From Syntrophaceae bacterium (lineage in GTDB: Bacteria; Desulfobacterota; Syntrophia; Syntrophales; UBA2192): a stretch of 64,000 bases of DNA. The notes below the pieces were generated by a model that was not told the origin of the DNA, ran no database searches, and was given only the letters and a program-made list of their open reading frames with translations. Positions 18,065-26,642 of the stretch are shown piece after piece. Where the stretch lies: assembly GCA_013177795.1 (NCBI GenBank), contig JABLXY010000001.1:682001-746000 (forward strand), read 5' to 3'. Both the position numbers and the translations under genes were made by a program. Positions within the stretch are counted from its first letter, which is position 1; each line of letters begins with the position of its first letter.

Positions 18065-18793
18065 TTCGATTTTGTTCGCCCCCGTTTTGGCCACCATGTT
18101 GCCCGCGTACATCAGCGAGTCGAAGGTGCCCGCGTCGGACCACCACCCGTCGAGGATGTCCCAGGTGATGGTCTTCTCCCGGATGTAGTGGTTGTTCACG
18201 TCCGTGATCTCCAGCTCGCCGCGGTTCGAGGGTTTCAGCGTCTTGATCACGTCGAACACCGTGGCGTCGTACATGTAGATGCCGATGACGGCGTAGTTCG
18301 AGGCCGGCTGCTTCGGTTTCTCGTCGATGCGGACGATGCGGTCGCCCTCAAAGGCGGGCACGCCGAAGCGCTGGGGGTCCGGCACCTCCTTGAGAAGGAT
18401 TTTCGCGCCCCGCTCCTGCCTCTTGAAGGCCTCGACGGCCCTGCGGATGTTCTTCTCGATGATGTTGTCTCCCAGGACGACGACGATCTTGTCCCCGTCG
18501 GCGAAATAGGCGGCCAGGTCGAGCGCCGCCGCGATTCCGCCCTCCCCTTCCTGGTACGTGTAGTTGAGGTGCTTGAGGCCGAACTCCTTGCCGTTTCCCA
18601 GCAGCTTCAGGAAATCGCCCGCGTTGTTCCCGCCCGTGACGATCAGGATCTCGTCGATGCCGGCGTTGACGAGTGTCCGGATGGGGTAGTAGATCATGGG
18701 TTCACGGTAGACGGGAAGCAGGTGTTTGTTTGTCACTTTGGTCAGGGGGTGCATGCGGGTGCCGAGCCCCCCCGCGAGAACGATGCCTTTCAT
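18062..18793 (-). CDS. rfbA: Glucose-1-phosphate nucleotidylyltransferase
   Basis: A 243-residue sugar-1-phosphate nucleotidylyltransferase. The ATG at 18793 follows GGAGG and opens directly into the nucleotide-binding signature GIVLAGGLGTRMHPLT plus NKHLLPVYREPMIYYP. Family activity: dTTP + glucose-1-phosphate to dTDP-glucose. It is shorter than enteric RfbA (about 290 residues), lacking the C-terminal extension, as in many short RmlA homologues. It is followed by the RmlC-like gene, but the rfbB and rfbD partners are not in view. Confidence 0.82.
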   Translation of the reverse strand: MKGIVLAGGLGTRMHPLTKVTNKHLLPVYREPMIYYPIRTLVNAGIDEILIVTGGNNAGDFLKLLGNGKEFGLKHLNYTYQEGEGGIAAALDLAAYFADGDKIVVVLGDNIIEKNIRRAVEAFKRQERGAKILLKEVPDPQRFGVPAFEGDRIVRIDEKPKQPASNYAVIGIYMYDATVFDVIKTLKPSNRGELEITDVNNHYIREKTITWDILDGWWSDAGTFDSLMYAGNMVAKTGANKIE

Positions 18794-18913
18794 CGGATCC
18801 TCCATTTCTGTCCCGGGGACGAAAACTGCGGCTATATACCACATCCCAGCGGCGGGGAGTAGAGGAAAACACGGGCGACGGCATTACGGAGCCTCCGCCC
18901 ACGCGTTTTCATC

Positions 18914-18942
18914 TTGTGCAGGAGACCCTGCTTTTGTATAGT
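18914..18942 (+). promoter_or_regulatory. Candidate sigma-70 promoter for ribD
   Basis: TTGTGC, 17-base spacer, TATAGT, about 84 bases before the ribD ATG. No FMN (RFN) riboswitch motif is visible in the 232-bp divergent gap. Confidence 0.5.
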
Positions 18943-19025
18943 AACGTGTTGTCACGCACAATACGGCTTGACGAAATACTGCAAGGGTTATTCCATTCCG
19001 AACCGAGCGACTGCGTGAATTGGGC

Positions 19026-20126
19026 ATGACCGATGAACACTACATGAAGATGGCGCTGGCCCTGGCGAGGAGGGGAGCCCCGTGGGCATGCCCGAACCCG
19101 CTCGTGGGGGCGGTGATCGTGAAGGACGGACGCATCATCGGCAAGGGCTACCACCGGTGCTGCGGCGAGAACCACGCCGAGATCAACGCCATCGAGAGCG
19201 CCACGGAGCCCATCCGCGGCTCGACGGTCTACGTCACCCTCGAGCCCTGCTCGCATCACGGGAAAACCCCGCCCTGCGCCGACCGCCTGGTGCAGGAAAA
19301 GCCGGCACGGGTCGTGATCGGGACGATCGACCCCAACCCGGTCGTCTCGGGACGGGGGATCGCGATGCTGAAGCGCCACGGGATCGAGACGCGCACGGGC
19401 GTCCTCGAGGAGGCCTGCCGGGAGCTCAACGAGGTCTTCTTCAAGTTCATCCGGACCCGGATCCCCTTTGTCACGCTGAAATTCGCCCAGTCCCTCGACG
19501 GGAAGATCGCGACCGCCACGGGCCATTCCCGGTGGATCAGCTCCGAGCCGTCCCGGGTCTACGCCCATCGCCTGCGGAGCCTGCACGACGCGATTCTCGT
19601 GGGCTCCGGCACGATCGTGAAGGACGACCCGGAACTGACCTGCCGCCTCGTCAAGGGACGCGACCCCCTTCGCGTCGTCGTGGACTCGACGCTGAGGATC
19701 GGGCCGGGGGCGCGGGTTCTGCAGGACCAGCAGCGCGCGCAGACCCTGATCTTCACCACGTCCGCACACGATCGGAAAAAGAGGTCGCTGCTCGCCGATC
19801 GCGGGATCGAGGTGCGGGTCGCCGGGCGGAAGCGGGTCGATCTCGCCGCGGTTCTCGAAGAGCTGGGCAGGCGGGAGATCTCATCGCTGCTCGTGGAGGG
19901 CGGGGCCGGCGTGCTGACCTCCTTCATCCGCGAAGGTCTTGCCGACCGGCTGATCGTCATCTCCGCCCCGAAGATTTTCGGCAAAGGGACGGACGCCATC
20001 GGCGATCTGGGCGTCAGGACCGTCGACCAGGCCGTTCCGATCGTCATCCGGCGGGTGTCACACAGGCACGGGGACATCATCGTCGACGCCCGCTTCATCC
20101 ACGAGACGCACACGAAACCGAAATGA
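19026..20126 (+). CDS. ribD: Bifunctional riboflavin biosynthesis deaminase/reductase
   Basis: A 366-residue RibD. The N-terminal cytidine-deaminase-like domain (about 1-145) has the zinc motif HAE (CGENHAEINAIES) and PCSHHGKTPPC. The C-terminal reductase domain (about 146-366) has TLKFAQSLDGKIA, SGTIVKDDPELTCR and LVEGGAGVLTSFI. It converts 2,5-diamino-6-ribosylamino-pyrimidinone 5'-phosphate to the 5-amino-ribitylamino uracil phosphate. Start: the ATG at 19026; a TTG two codons earlier is possible. No other rib genes are nearby. Confidence 0.95.
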   Translation: MTDEHYMKMALALARRGAPWACPNPLVGAVIVKDGRIIGKGYHRCCGENHAEINAIESATEPIRGSTVYVTLEPCSHHGKTPPCADRLVQEKPARVVIGTIDPNPVVSGRGIAMLKRHGIETRTGVLEEACRELNEVFFKFIRTRIPFVTLKFAQSLDGKIATATGHSRWISSEPSRVYAHRLRSLHDAILVGSGTIVKDDPELTCRLVKGRDPLRVVVDSTLRIGPGARVLQDQQRAQTLIFTTSAHDRKKRSLLADRGIEVRVAGRKRVDLAAVLEELGRREISSLLVEGGAGVLTSFIREGLADRLIVISAPKIFGKGTDAIGDLGVRTVDQAVPIVIRRVSHRHGDIIVDARFIHETHTKPK

Positions 20127-20220
20127 GAGGGGGCCCCGGCTTCATGTTCCTGCACCGCACCCGGTGCCCGGGCCCCGACACGCGAAATCCTCTATCTGCC
20201 CTGCCGGAGGCTTGCGCCTG

Positions 20221-20724
20221 ATGCCCTGGTACGCTGTGCACACGAGAAGCCGCCACGAGAGCAAGGTCTATGACGGCCTCACCCTGAAGTCGATCCACGC
20301 CTTCCTGCCGAAGATCGAGACCTGGAGCCGCAGAAAGGACCGCCGGAAGAGAATCCAGCTGCCCATGTTCCCGGGGTACCTGTTCGTGGAGATGGCCACG
20401 GCCAGCAACCAGGAGCGTCTCGACATCCTGAAGACGCCCGGCGTGGTCAAGATCCTCGGGACGGCACGGGGCAACGTCCCCGTCCCTGTGCCGGATGAAA
20501 AGATCGATGCCATCCGGCGCCTCGTGGACTCCAAGGTAGAGGTCCAGCACTACCGGTACCCCAAGGTCGGGGAGCGTGCGCGGATTCTCGACGGGCCGTT
20601 CCGGGACATCGAGGGGATTGTCGTGAAGGCCGACCCCCGGAAGGATCTCTTCGTGATCACCATCGAAATCCTTCAGCGCGCCGTCGCCATCGAGATGCAG
20701 GGGTTTCAGGTGGAGAGGATCTAG
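20221..20724 (+). CDS. NusG-family paralogue (RfaH/UpxY/LoaP-like antiterminator)
   Basis: A 167-residue NusG-like elongation factor. The NGN domain begins at once (MPWYAVHTRSRHESKV, MFPGYLFVEM), and a KOW domain follows (GERARILDGPFRDIEGIVVK). It lacks the secE/ribosomal-protein context of housekeeping nusG and sits alone between ribD and a convergent hydrolase, typical of specialised NusG paralogues that load on long polysaccharide or secondary-metabolite operons. GGAGG lies 10 bases upstream of the ATG. Its target is unknown; long operons in this window (pilY1 array, hdr-flx) or a distant polysaccharide locus are candidates (inference). Confidence 0.8.
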   Translation: MPWYAVHTRSRHESKVYDGLTLKSIHAFLPKIETWSRRKDRRKRIQLPMFPGYLFVEMATASNQERLDILKTPGVVKILGTARGNVPVPVPDEKIDAIRRLVDSKVEVQHYRYPKVGERARILDGPFRDIEGIVVKADPRKDLFVITIEILQRAVAIEMQGFQVERI

Positions 20725-20747
20725 GGAAAGGCCGGAATTGCGGGATG

Positions 20748-20768
20748 GACGGGAAGATTTTCCCCGTC
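20748..20768. terminator. Hairpin between convergent genes
   Basis: An imperfect stem, GACGGGAA paired with TTCCCCGTC around a short T-rich loop, lies between the NusG paralogue (+) and the metallo-hydrolase (-). Modest support. Confidence 0.4.
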
Positions 20769-20776
20769 TTCGCCCG

Positions 20777-21802
20777 CTACCCCGGTGTCCCATCATCCCG
20801 ATACGCCTCCTGAAATGCCCCCATCGCCTCCTCCGCAAAGCGCTCCTCGCGCCCCCTGTACTTCGGCGAGTGGTGAAAGAGGACGAACCGCTTCACCCCC
20901 GCAAGCCCGGCAAGCCGCCCCGCCTGCCGGGCCGTCAGGTGATACTTCTCGCCGGCGCGCTCACGGTCTTCCTCCAGGAAACAGGCCTCGATGAACAGGA
21001 CGTCGGCGCCCCGGGCGAACTCCACGATCCGGGCGCGATTGGCCGGACTGTCGATCACGTCCGAAACGTAGACGATTCTCTGCCCCGGCGTGATCTTCGT
21101 GACCCGCTCCTTCAGCTCGCCCAGCGGGAAGACCCGTTCGACCGTCCTGCGGTCCTCCCCTTTCCACCAGACGCGGAACAGGCTCTCAGCGGGCTCGTTG
21201 CGATGGATGCAGTCCTTCAGCGCATTGATCCAGGCGCCGCCGGGCAGCCCCATCTCGGCCAGGGCGTTCTTCTTGACGTTGACGCGGCGCTTCTCGTCCA
21301 GGCGGAAGGCCAGGCAGGGGACCTTGTGGTCGAGCAACACGGCATCCACCCGGTAGGCGTCGCGCTCCACGACCGTCCCGTCGGAGGTCTCGGCCTGCCT
21401 CTGCGCTTCGGGACGGAAGGCCTGTCGGCACGCAAACACCGCGGCCTCCCTGTGGCCGGGGTGTATCTCCGTTACCCACAGGCGGAAATCGTTTTCGTAG
21501 TTCTCCACGAGGTTCCAGGTGTAGGCCCTGAGCTTGCCTTCCACGTTGTCAATGAAGCCGGGCGGCCCGTAGAGAAACAGATGTTTCTCCCTCCCGAGGC
21601 ACACGCGCAGCAGGTGATCGAAGCCGATGAAATGATCCATGTGGGTGTGGGTGACGAAGATGCGGTCCACCTTGAGGATCACGCGGGGCGGCAGCGCCTG
21701 GATATCGCCCAGGTCGAACAGGAGGGCCTCCCGGCGGTAACGGACGTCGAGCAGGACGACCGGGTCCCCGAAGGGGTCGTTGACGAGACGGGCGCTGAAC
21801 AT
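20777..21802 (-). CDS. Metallo-beta-lactamase fold hydrolase, RNase Z-like
   Basis: A 341-residue zinc hydrolase. The metal motif is THTHMDHFIGFDH (about 59-71), with further ligands likely at the Asp of YVSDVIDSP and the His of LFHHSP. The closest family look is RNase Z/arylsulfatase-like MBL proteins, but the overall length and the insert LWVTEIHPGHREA make tRNA 3' processing uncertain. The start at 21802 has GAGAGG six bases upstream. It is monocistronic and convergent with the NusG paralogue. Confidence 0.75.
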   Translation of the reverse strand: MFSARLVNDPFGDPVVLLDVRYRREALLFDLGDIQALPPRVILKVDRIFVTHTHMDHFIGFDHLLRVCLGREKHLFLYGPPGFIDNVEGKLRAYTWNLVENYENDFRLWVTEIHPGHREAAVFACRQAFRPEAQRQAETSDGTVVERDAYRVDAVLLDHKVPCLAFRLDEKRRVNVKKNALAEMGLPGGAWINALKDCIHRNEPAESLFRVWWKGEDRRTVERVFPLGELKERVTKITPGQRIVYVSDVIDSPANRARIVEFARGADVLFIEACFLEEDRERAGEKYHLTARQAGRLAGLAGVKRFVLFHHSPKYRGREERFAEEAMGAFQEAYRDDGTPG

Positions 21803-21994
21803 GGCAGCCTCTCGGGTTCTCCGCACGCAGACCGGGCTCTCCGACCGTACGGGAGCCCGGCGTGCCCGGACCGTTTTCTGTTTGTACTATGGCCCCCGCG
21901 GGCCGTCAAGGACAGGCGGCAGAAATCCCTTGACTTTCGAAGCCGAAAACGATTTATTGCGCAATTTGATCACCCTTTCCTGCGGAGGGAGAGA

Positions 21995-22207
21995 ATGGCG
22001 AAAGGCCGCATCGTTATAGACCGGGAACGCTGCAAGGAGTGCCACCTGTGCATCCTGGCCTGCAAGGACGCCCTGATCGTCGCGACGGCGGAATTCAACT
22101 CCAGGGGCTACCACCCCGTGGCACCCAAAGACGGGGAGTCTTGCACCGGCTGCACGATGTGCGCCGTCATGTGCCCCGAGGCCGCAATCGAGGTCTACCG
22201 TGGATAA
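21995..22207 (+). CDS. korD: 2-oxoacid:ferredoxin oxidoreductase, delta (ferredoxin) subunit
   Basis: A 70-residue ferredoxin with two [4Fe-4S] motifs (CKECHLCILACK and CTGCTMCAVMCP). It carries electrons from the catalytic subunits to ferredoxin. Strong ribosome site (GGAGGGAGAGA). It overlaps korA by 8 bases, starting a korDABC operon. Confidence 0.9.
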   Translation: MAKGRIVIDRERCKECHLCILACKDALIVATAEFNSRGYHPVAPKDGESCTGCTMCAVMCPEAAIEVYRG

Positions 22208-23252
22208 GATCCTGATCTCCGGAAACTGGGTCTGCGGGGAGGCTGCCATCCGGGCGGGCTGCCGGTTCTACGCGGGCTATCCCATCACGCCGCAGAACGA
22301 GCTCACCGAGTACATGGCCGAACACATGCGCCGGGTCGAGGGCGGCACCTTCATCCAGGCCGAGAGCGAAATCGCGGCGATCAACATGGTCCTCGGGGCC
22401 AGCGCCGCCGGCGCGCGGGCCATGACCTCCTCGTCGAGCCCGGGCATCTCCCTGAAGCAGGAAGGCATCTCCGCGCTCGCGGCCGACGAGCTTCCCGCCG
22501 TGATCGTCAACATGATGCGCGGCGGCCCGGGGCTCGGCAACATCCTGCCCTCGCAGGGTGACTACTTCCAGGCCACGCGCGGCGGCGGCCACGGGGACTA
22601 CCGCACGATCGTCCTCGCCCCCTCGTCGGTGCAGGAGCTTGCCGACCTGACCATGGACGCCTTCGACCTGGCCGACGCCTATCGAAACCCCGTGATGATT
22701 CTCGGGGACGGCATGACGGGGCAGATGATGGAGCCCGTCGTCTTCGGAAAGCCGAGGCCGCGGCGCTACAGCGAAAAATACGTGCTCAAGGGGTGCGGCG
22801 AGGGCAAGAGCCGTTTCGTCCGGGGCCTCATCCTCGACGCCCTGCGGATGGAAGAGCACAACTGGAAGCTCGCGCGCAAGTACAGCGTCATCGCCCAGAA
22901 AGAGGTCCGCTTCGAGACCTTCCGGACGGGCAATGCGAAGCTGGTCATCATCGCCTACGGCATCGCGGCCCGGATCGCCAAGGGGGCCATCAACCGGCTG
23001 CGGGATTCGGGCTACAGGGTGGGGCTGATCCGCCCCATCACGCTCTGGCCCTTCCCGGCCCAGATCATCCGCGACACGGCGGAGCGGATCGGCAACTTCC
23101 TGGTCTTCGAGATGAGCGCTGGCCAGATGCTCGAGGACGTCAAGCTCGCCCTGGAGGGCCGCGCGCGGGTCAGCTTCTACGGGCGCCCCGGCGGGGTCGT
23201 GCCCACGCCGGCGGAGCTCGCCAAGGCCATCGTCCAGGAATACCAGAGGTAG
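22200..23252 (+). CDS. korA: 2-oxoacid:ferredoxin oxidoreductase, alpha subunit
   Basis: A 350-residue alpha subunit starting at a GTG that overlaps korD. It has the pyrimidine-domain signature GYPITPQNELTEYMAEHM, QAESEIAAINMVLGASAAGAR and TSSSSPGISLKQEG. It decarboxylates a 2-oxoacid with CoA and ferredoxin; the set fits 2-oxoglutarate or branched-chain 2-oxoacids (Kor/Vor) better than pyruvate, but substrate cannot be fixed from sequence alone. It feeds reduced ferredoxin to the Hdr-Flx and Nfn systems encoded nearby (inference). Confidence 0.92.
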   Translation: MDKILISGNWVCGEAAIRAGCRFYAGYPITPQNELTEYMAEHMRRVEGGTFIQAESEIAAINMVLGASAAGARAMTSSSSPGISLKQEGISALAADELPAVIVNMMRGGPGLGNILPSQGDYFQATRGGGHGDYRTIVLAPSSVQELADLTMDAFDLADAYRNPVMILGDGMTGQMMEPVVFGKPRPRRYSEKYVLKGCGEGKSRFVRGLILDALRMEEHNWKLARKYSVIAQKEVRFETFRTGNAKLVIIAYGIAARIAKGAINRLRDSGYRVGLIRPITLWPFPAQIIRDTAERIGNFLVFEMSAGQMLEDVKLALEGRARVSFYGRPGGVVPTPAELAKAIVQEYQR

Positions 23253-23259
23253 AACGCCG

Positions 23260-24018
23260 ATGAAAAAAGTCTTTTCCCGGCCCAAGTCGCTCAAGAACAC
23301 CGCGTTTCATTACTGCGCGGGGTGCGGCCACAGCATCACGCACCGGCTCATTTGCGACGCCATCGACCAGCTGGGCATCCGCGGGATCACGATCGGCGTG
23401 CCCCCGGCGGGCTGCGCCGTGCTCGCCTACAACTACTTCGACGTGGACATGCTCGAGGCCCCGCACGGCCGGGGCTGCGCCGTCGCCACGGGCATCAAGC
23501 GAACGCTGCCGGACCGGGTCGTCTTCTCCTACCAGGGCGACGGAGACCTCGCCGCCATCGGCACGGCCGAGACCTTCCACGCGGCCAACCGCGGCGATAA
23601 CATCACGGTGATCTTCATCAACAACGCCGTCTACGGGATGACCGGGGGACAGATGGCCCCGACGACCCTGCTGGGCATGACATCCACCACGTCGCCCCCG
23701 GGCCGGAGCGCAACCCTTGACGGGCACCCCATCCGCATGAGCGAGGTTCTGGCCGGGCTCGACGGGGTTCGCTACATCGAGCGCTGCGCCGTGAACACGC
23801 CCCGGAACATCCTGCGCGCCGGCCGGGCCATCCGGAAGGCCTTCCAGTACCAGATGGACGGTGTCGGGTTCACCATGATCGAGGTCCTCTCCCAGTGCCC
23901 CACGAACTGGAAGATGACCCCCGCCGAGTCCTGCCGGTGGATCGACGAGGTGATGACGAAGACCTTCCCCGTGGGCGTTATCAAGGACACCGGCAAGGGG
24001 GGGACGCATGCAGATTAA
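23260..24018 (+). CDS. korB: 2-oxoacid:ferredoxin oxidoreductase, beta (TPP) subunit
   Basis: A 252-residue TPP-binding subunit. It shows FHYCAGCGHSITHRL and the TPP/Mg motif GDGDLAAIG...NNAVYGMTGGQ. It lies 7 bp after korA and overlaps korC by 11 bases. It binds thiamine diphosphate at the interface with KorA. Confidence 0.93.
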   Translation: MKKVFSRPKSLKNTAFHYCAGCGHSITHRLICDAIDQLGIRGITIGVPPAGCAVLAYNYFDVDMLEAPHGRGCAVATGIKRTLPDRVVFSYQGDGDLAAIGTAETFHAANRGDNITVIFINNAVYGMTGGQMAPTTLLGMTSTTSPPGRSATLDGHPIRMSEVLAGLDGVRYIERCAVNTPRNILRAGRAIRKAFQYQMDGVGFTMIEVLSQCPTNWKMTPAESCRWIDEVMTKTFPVGVIKDTGKGGTHAD

Positions 24019-24544
24019 AACCGTCTTTGCGGGCTTCGGCGGCCAGGGCGTCCTCATGATGGGCTACAGCCTCGCCCACGCGGCCATGAACGAGGGCCTC
24101 CACGTCACGTACCTGCCGTCGTACGGCGCCGAGGTGCGCGGCGGGACGGCCAACTGCACGGTGGCCGTTTCGGACGAGGAGATCGCCTCGCCCGTGGCGT
24201 CCCAGCCCGATTTCATCGTCGCCATGAACGGCCCTTCCCTCATCGCCTTCCAGACGAGAATCGCGCCCGGCGGTGCCTTTTTCCTGAACTCGTCCATCAT
24301 CGAGGGGCGACCGAACCGGACAGACGTCACGCTCTTCGAGATCCCCGCGGCCGGCATCGCCTCCGACCTGGGAAACCCTAGGGTGCAGAACGTCGTGATG
24401 ATGGGCGCCTACGTGAAGGCGACGAGGCTCGTGTCCGCCGACACCTATCTCAAGAGCCTCAAGTCGATCTTGGGGGACCGGAAGAAAGCGGCGATGGACA
24501 TCAACCGGAAGGCCTTCTCGGCCGGCTACGAGTACATCGACTAA
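24008..24544 (+). CDS. korC: 2-oxoacid:ferredoxin oxidoreductase, gamma subunit
   Basis: A 178-residue gamma subunit with the family start FAGFGGQGVLMMGYSLA and SYGAEVRGGTANCTV. It completes the four-subunit enzyme and probably helps bind CoA. It overlaps korB and is followed after 20 bp by the ACT protein. Confidence 0.93.
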   Translation: MQIKTVFAGFGGQGVLMMGYSLAHAAMNEGLHVTYLPSYGAEVRGGTANCTVAVSDEEIASPVASQPDFIVAMNGPSLIAFQTRIAPGGAFFLNSSIIEGRPNRTDVTLFEIPAAGIASDLGNPRVQNVVMMGAYVKATRLVSADTYLKSLKSILGDRKKAAMDINRKAFSAGYEYID

Positions 24545-24564
24545 ACCAGGGGAGCCCCTCGCTC

Positions 24565-24993
24565 ATGACCATCAAGCAGATCTCCGTTCAGCTGGCGAAC
24601 GTCCCGGGGCAGCTTGCGAAGCTCGTGGACATCCTGGACAAGGAGGACATCGGCGTCAAGGCGATCTCCGCGGCCAGCACCGCCGAGAGCAGCGTCGTGC
24701 GGCTGGTCGTCAACGACCCCGACCGGGCCGAGAGGGTCCTGGAGACCTTCGCGTTCACCTTCGAGGTGCAGCCCGTCCTGGCCGTCGAAGTGCCGTGCCA
24801 CCCGGCGGGCATGAACGCCATCGTGAAGCCTCTCATGGACGCGGAGATCAACATCCACTACATCTACACGACCATCGAGCGCATCGGGAAGGAGACGATC
24901 CTGATCCTCGGCGTGGACGACCACGAGCAGGCCGGCGAGATCCTCAGGGAGAACTGGATCCGCTTCGTCGGGGAGCAGATCTACAACCTGTAG
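24565..24993 (+). CDS. Tandem ACT-domain protein
   Basis: A 142-residue protein made of two ACT domains (about 4-68 and 72-138): ISVQLANVPGQLAKLVDILD in the first, and a second beginning near VLAVEVPCHPAGM. Such stand-alone double-ACT proteins commonly accompany CoA ligase and 2-oxoacid:ferredoxin oxidoreductase genes and are thought to sense amino acids. Its place at the end of korDABC suggests it senses the amino acid whose 2-oxoacid Kor consumes (inference). Confidence 0.82.
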   Translation: MTIKQISVQLANVPGQLAKLVDILDKEDIGVKAISAASTAESSVVRLVVNDPDRAERVLETFAFTFEVQPVLAVEVPCHPAGMNAIVKPLMDAEINIHYIYTTIERIGKETILILGVDDHEQAGEILRENWIRFVGEQIYNL

Positions 24994-25053
24994 GCCCATG
25001 GCGCAAGGCTCACGGCGAAGGGCCCCGCCCTTCAAGCCGGCAGCCCTTTGCCT
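24992..25053. repeat. Period-7 repeat, inverted arms
   Basis: Five heptamers of the form RGGCNNN run from 24992 to 25026. The reverse-complement arm follows directly to 25053. It lies between the ACT gene and the release-factor-like gene, just upstream of the latter's start. Confidence 0.6.
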
Positions 25054-25061
25054 TGAATCCG

Positions 25062-25472
25062 ATGCCGATCTCATCCGACAAGGAACAGGCCCTGCTGGAG
25101 CGCATGGCCCGCCTGGGGATCGCCGAGAGCGACCTCAGGGAGACCTTCGTCCGCTCCTCGGGTCCCGGCGGGCAGAAGGTCAACAAGACCTCGACCTGCG
25201 TGCAGCTCCTGCACGTCCCCACGGGGATCACCGTCAAGTGTCAGCGCGAACGATCCCAGGCCCTGAACCGCTTCCTGGCGCGCCGCCTTCTCCTCGACCG
25301 GATCGAAAAACTGCAGAAGGGTGTCGTCGAGGCCGAGAGGGAGCGCATCGAGAAGATCCGGCGCCAGAAGCGCAAACGCTCCCGGCGTGCCAAGGAAAAG
25401 ATGCTCGAGGCAAAGCGCCGGCAGTCGGAAAAGAAGGGTCTGCGGGCGAAGGTCCCGCGGGACGGGGACTGA
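25062..25472 (+). CDS. Release-factor-like peptidyl-tRNA hydrolase (GGQ protein)
   Basis: A 136-residue class I release-factor-type protein that keeps the catalytic GGQ (residues 36-38 in SSGPGGQKVNKTST) and a basic C-terminal tail (about 85-130). It lacks the stop-codon recognition domain. Resembles ArfB/YaeJ-type or the short RF2-like family, which rescue stalled ribosomes. The ATG was chosen at 25062 because the family N-terminus begins there; the longer open frame runs through the ACT gene and a repeat tract. Convergent with atpE. Confidence 0.85.
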   Translation: MPISSDKEQALLERMARLGIAESDLRETFVRSSGPGGQKVNKTSTCVQLLHVPTGITVKCQRERSQALNRFLARRLLLDRIEKLQKGVVEAERERIEKIRRQKRKRSRRAKEKMLEAKRRQSEKKGLRAKVPRDGD

Positions 25473-25481
25473 GGAGCAAAA

Positions 25482-25526
25482 AAAGGGGGAAAGAAGCCTC
25501 TTTTTATTTCGCTTCTTCCCCCTTTG
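25482..25526. terminator. Bidirectional terminator
   Basis: A 15-16 bp stem (AAAGGGGGAAAGAAGC with GCTTCTTCCCCCTTT) around a T-rich loop, with A/T runs outside. It sits between the convergent release-factor-like gene and atpE and can serve both. Confidence 0.8.
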
Positions 25527-25552
25527 TCCGATGATACCGGGGATATGATGAT

Positions 25553-25909
25553 TTAACCAAGCAGCCTGATGATCGGGTTCGCGTAGAGAATCACGAGCGA
25601 CACGACGAGGGCGTAGATCGCGACGGATTCCGTCATGGCCATACCGACCATCATGGTGAGCATGATCTTGCCCTGCGCCTCGGGATTTCTACCCACGGCA
25701 TTGGATGCACCGCCGGTCGCCTGCCCGATGCCGAGTCCCGCCCCGATGGCGCCGAACCCCATCGCGATGCCGGCGGCGATCACGGAGCAGCCCAGGACAA
25801 TCGCCCTCGTGTAGTCGACGCCTTCCTTCTCGGCGGCAAGGGCCAGGGACGCAAACCCGAACACGAACAGGACGGACAGCAGCGCTGCGAACATTTTCTT
25901 GGACCTCAT
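25553..25909 (-). CDS. atpE: ATP synthase F0 subunit c, copy 1 (Gln-type)
   Basis: A 118-residue c subunit with an N-terminal signal-like helix (to about residue 26) before the usual two-helix hairpin. Helix 1 has GAIGAGLGIGQATGG (Gln63); the polar loop is RNPEAQGK; helix 2 has MTESVAIYALV (Glu94, Ser95, Tyr99). Gln in helix 1 plus Glu-Ser and Tyr in helix 2 match most of the sodium-binding signature known from Ilyobacter, but the Thr two residues after Glu is Val, so ion specificity is open. Perfect AGGAGG ribosome site. It is monocistronic, far from atpB. Confidence 0.92.
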   Translation of the reverse strand: MRSKKMFAALLSVLFVFGFASLALAAEKEGVDYTRAIVLGCSVIAAGIAMGFGAIGAGLGIGQATGGASNAVGRNPEAQGKIMLTMMVGMAMTESVAIYALVVSLVILYANPIIRLLG

Positions 25910-26070
25910 TTCAACCTCCTCTCTGTCTTTGGATTGGAAACGCGTCATCTCTCTCTGAACGGCTCCGGCCCCTACGCCTCGCCCTTCGCTTCGCCACCCC
26001 CTTTCCGAAGGCGGAGCGGGCGGAATTGCGCGCCCGCTGCGGTTTTCGCGGACCGGCTCGACCGCGTACT

Positions 26071-26099
26071 TTATTAAAGAGATAAAAAAGAATTGTCAA
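26071..26099 (-). promoter_or_regulatory. Sigma-70 promoter for atpE copy 1
   Basis: On the minus strand: TTGACA, 17-base spacer, TAATAA, about 160 bases upstream of the atpE start. One of the best consensus promoters in the window. Confidence 0.75.
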
Positions 26100-26171
26100 G
26101 GACATTTTGACTGTGCTATCAGCCGGGCCGTGAGATGCAGGGAGACATTCCGGGAGGGGATCCCGCAGGCC

Positions 26172-26642
26172 ATGGCGCATCGAGAAGACAGGAGTGAGCA
26201 GGAGCTCTTCAGGCAGCTGCAGGGCGATCTCCCCGTTGAAAAGCGGCCCTTTCGCGCCGTCGCGTCCCGAGCGGGAGGCGACGAGCAGACCGTTTTGGAT
26301 GCGATCCGGGCCTGCCTGCGCGACGGCACGATCCGGAAATTCGGCGCCGTGCTGAGGCATCAGCGGGCCGGAATCACCCGCAACGCCATGGTGGTCTGGG
26401 CCGTGCCCCCACGGCAGGTCGAAGAGACAGGGGCCCTCCTCGCATCCTGCAAGGCGGTCACGCACTGCTACGAGCGGCGCCCGCACTTCCTCGGCCGTTA
26501 CAACCTCTTCACCATGATACACGCCCGCGAAGGGACGATCGAAGGTCTCGTCGCGGAGATCGCCGCGCAGGCACGGATCCGCGACTACCTGGTCCTGCAC
26601 AGCGAGGAGGAATTCAAGAAGAGCAGCATGGAGTACTACTAG
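26172..26642 (+). CDS. ahbB: AsnC/Lrp-fold siroheme decarboxylase-like protein
   Basis: A 156-residue Lrp/AsnC-type protein matching the siroheme decarboxylase family (AhbA/AhbB, NirD/L/G/H). A winged-helix start (EQELFRQLQGDLPVEKRPF, FRAVASRAGGDEQTVLDAIR) is followed by an AsnC-like beta domain with NAMVVWAVPP, VTHCYERRPHF and YNLFTMIHA. Family role: removal of acetate carboxyls from siroheme in the alternative heme pathway of sulfate reducers and archaea. hemL follows directly, which supports tetrapyrrole metabolism. An upstream GTG at 26130 is an alternative start. AhbA versus AhbB cannot be settled here. Confidence 0.8.
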   Translation: MAHREDRSEQELFRQLQGDLPVEKRPFRAVASRAGGDEQTVLDAIRACLRDGTIRKFGAVLRHQRAGITRNAMVVWAVPPRQVEETGALLASCKAVTHCYERRPHFLGRYNLFTMIHAREGTIEGLVAEIAAQARIRDYLVLHSEEEFKKSSMEYY

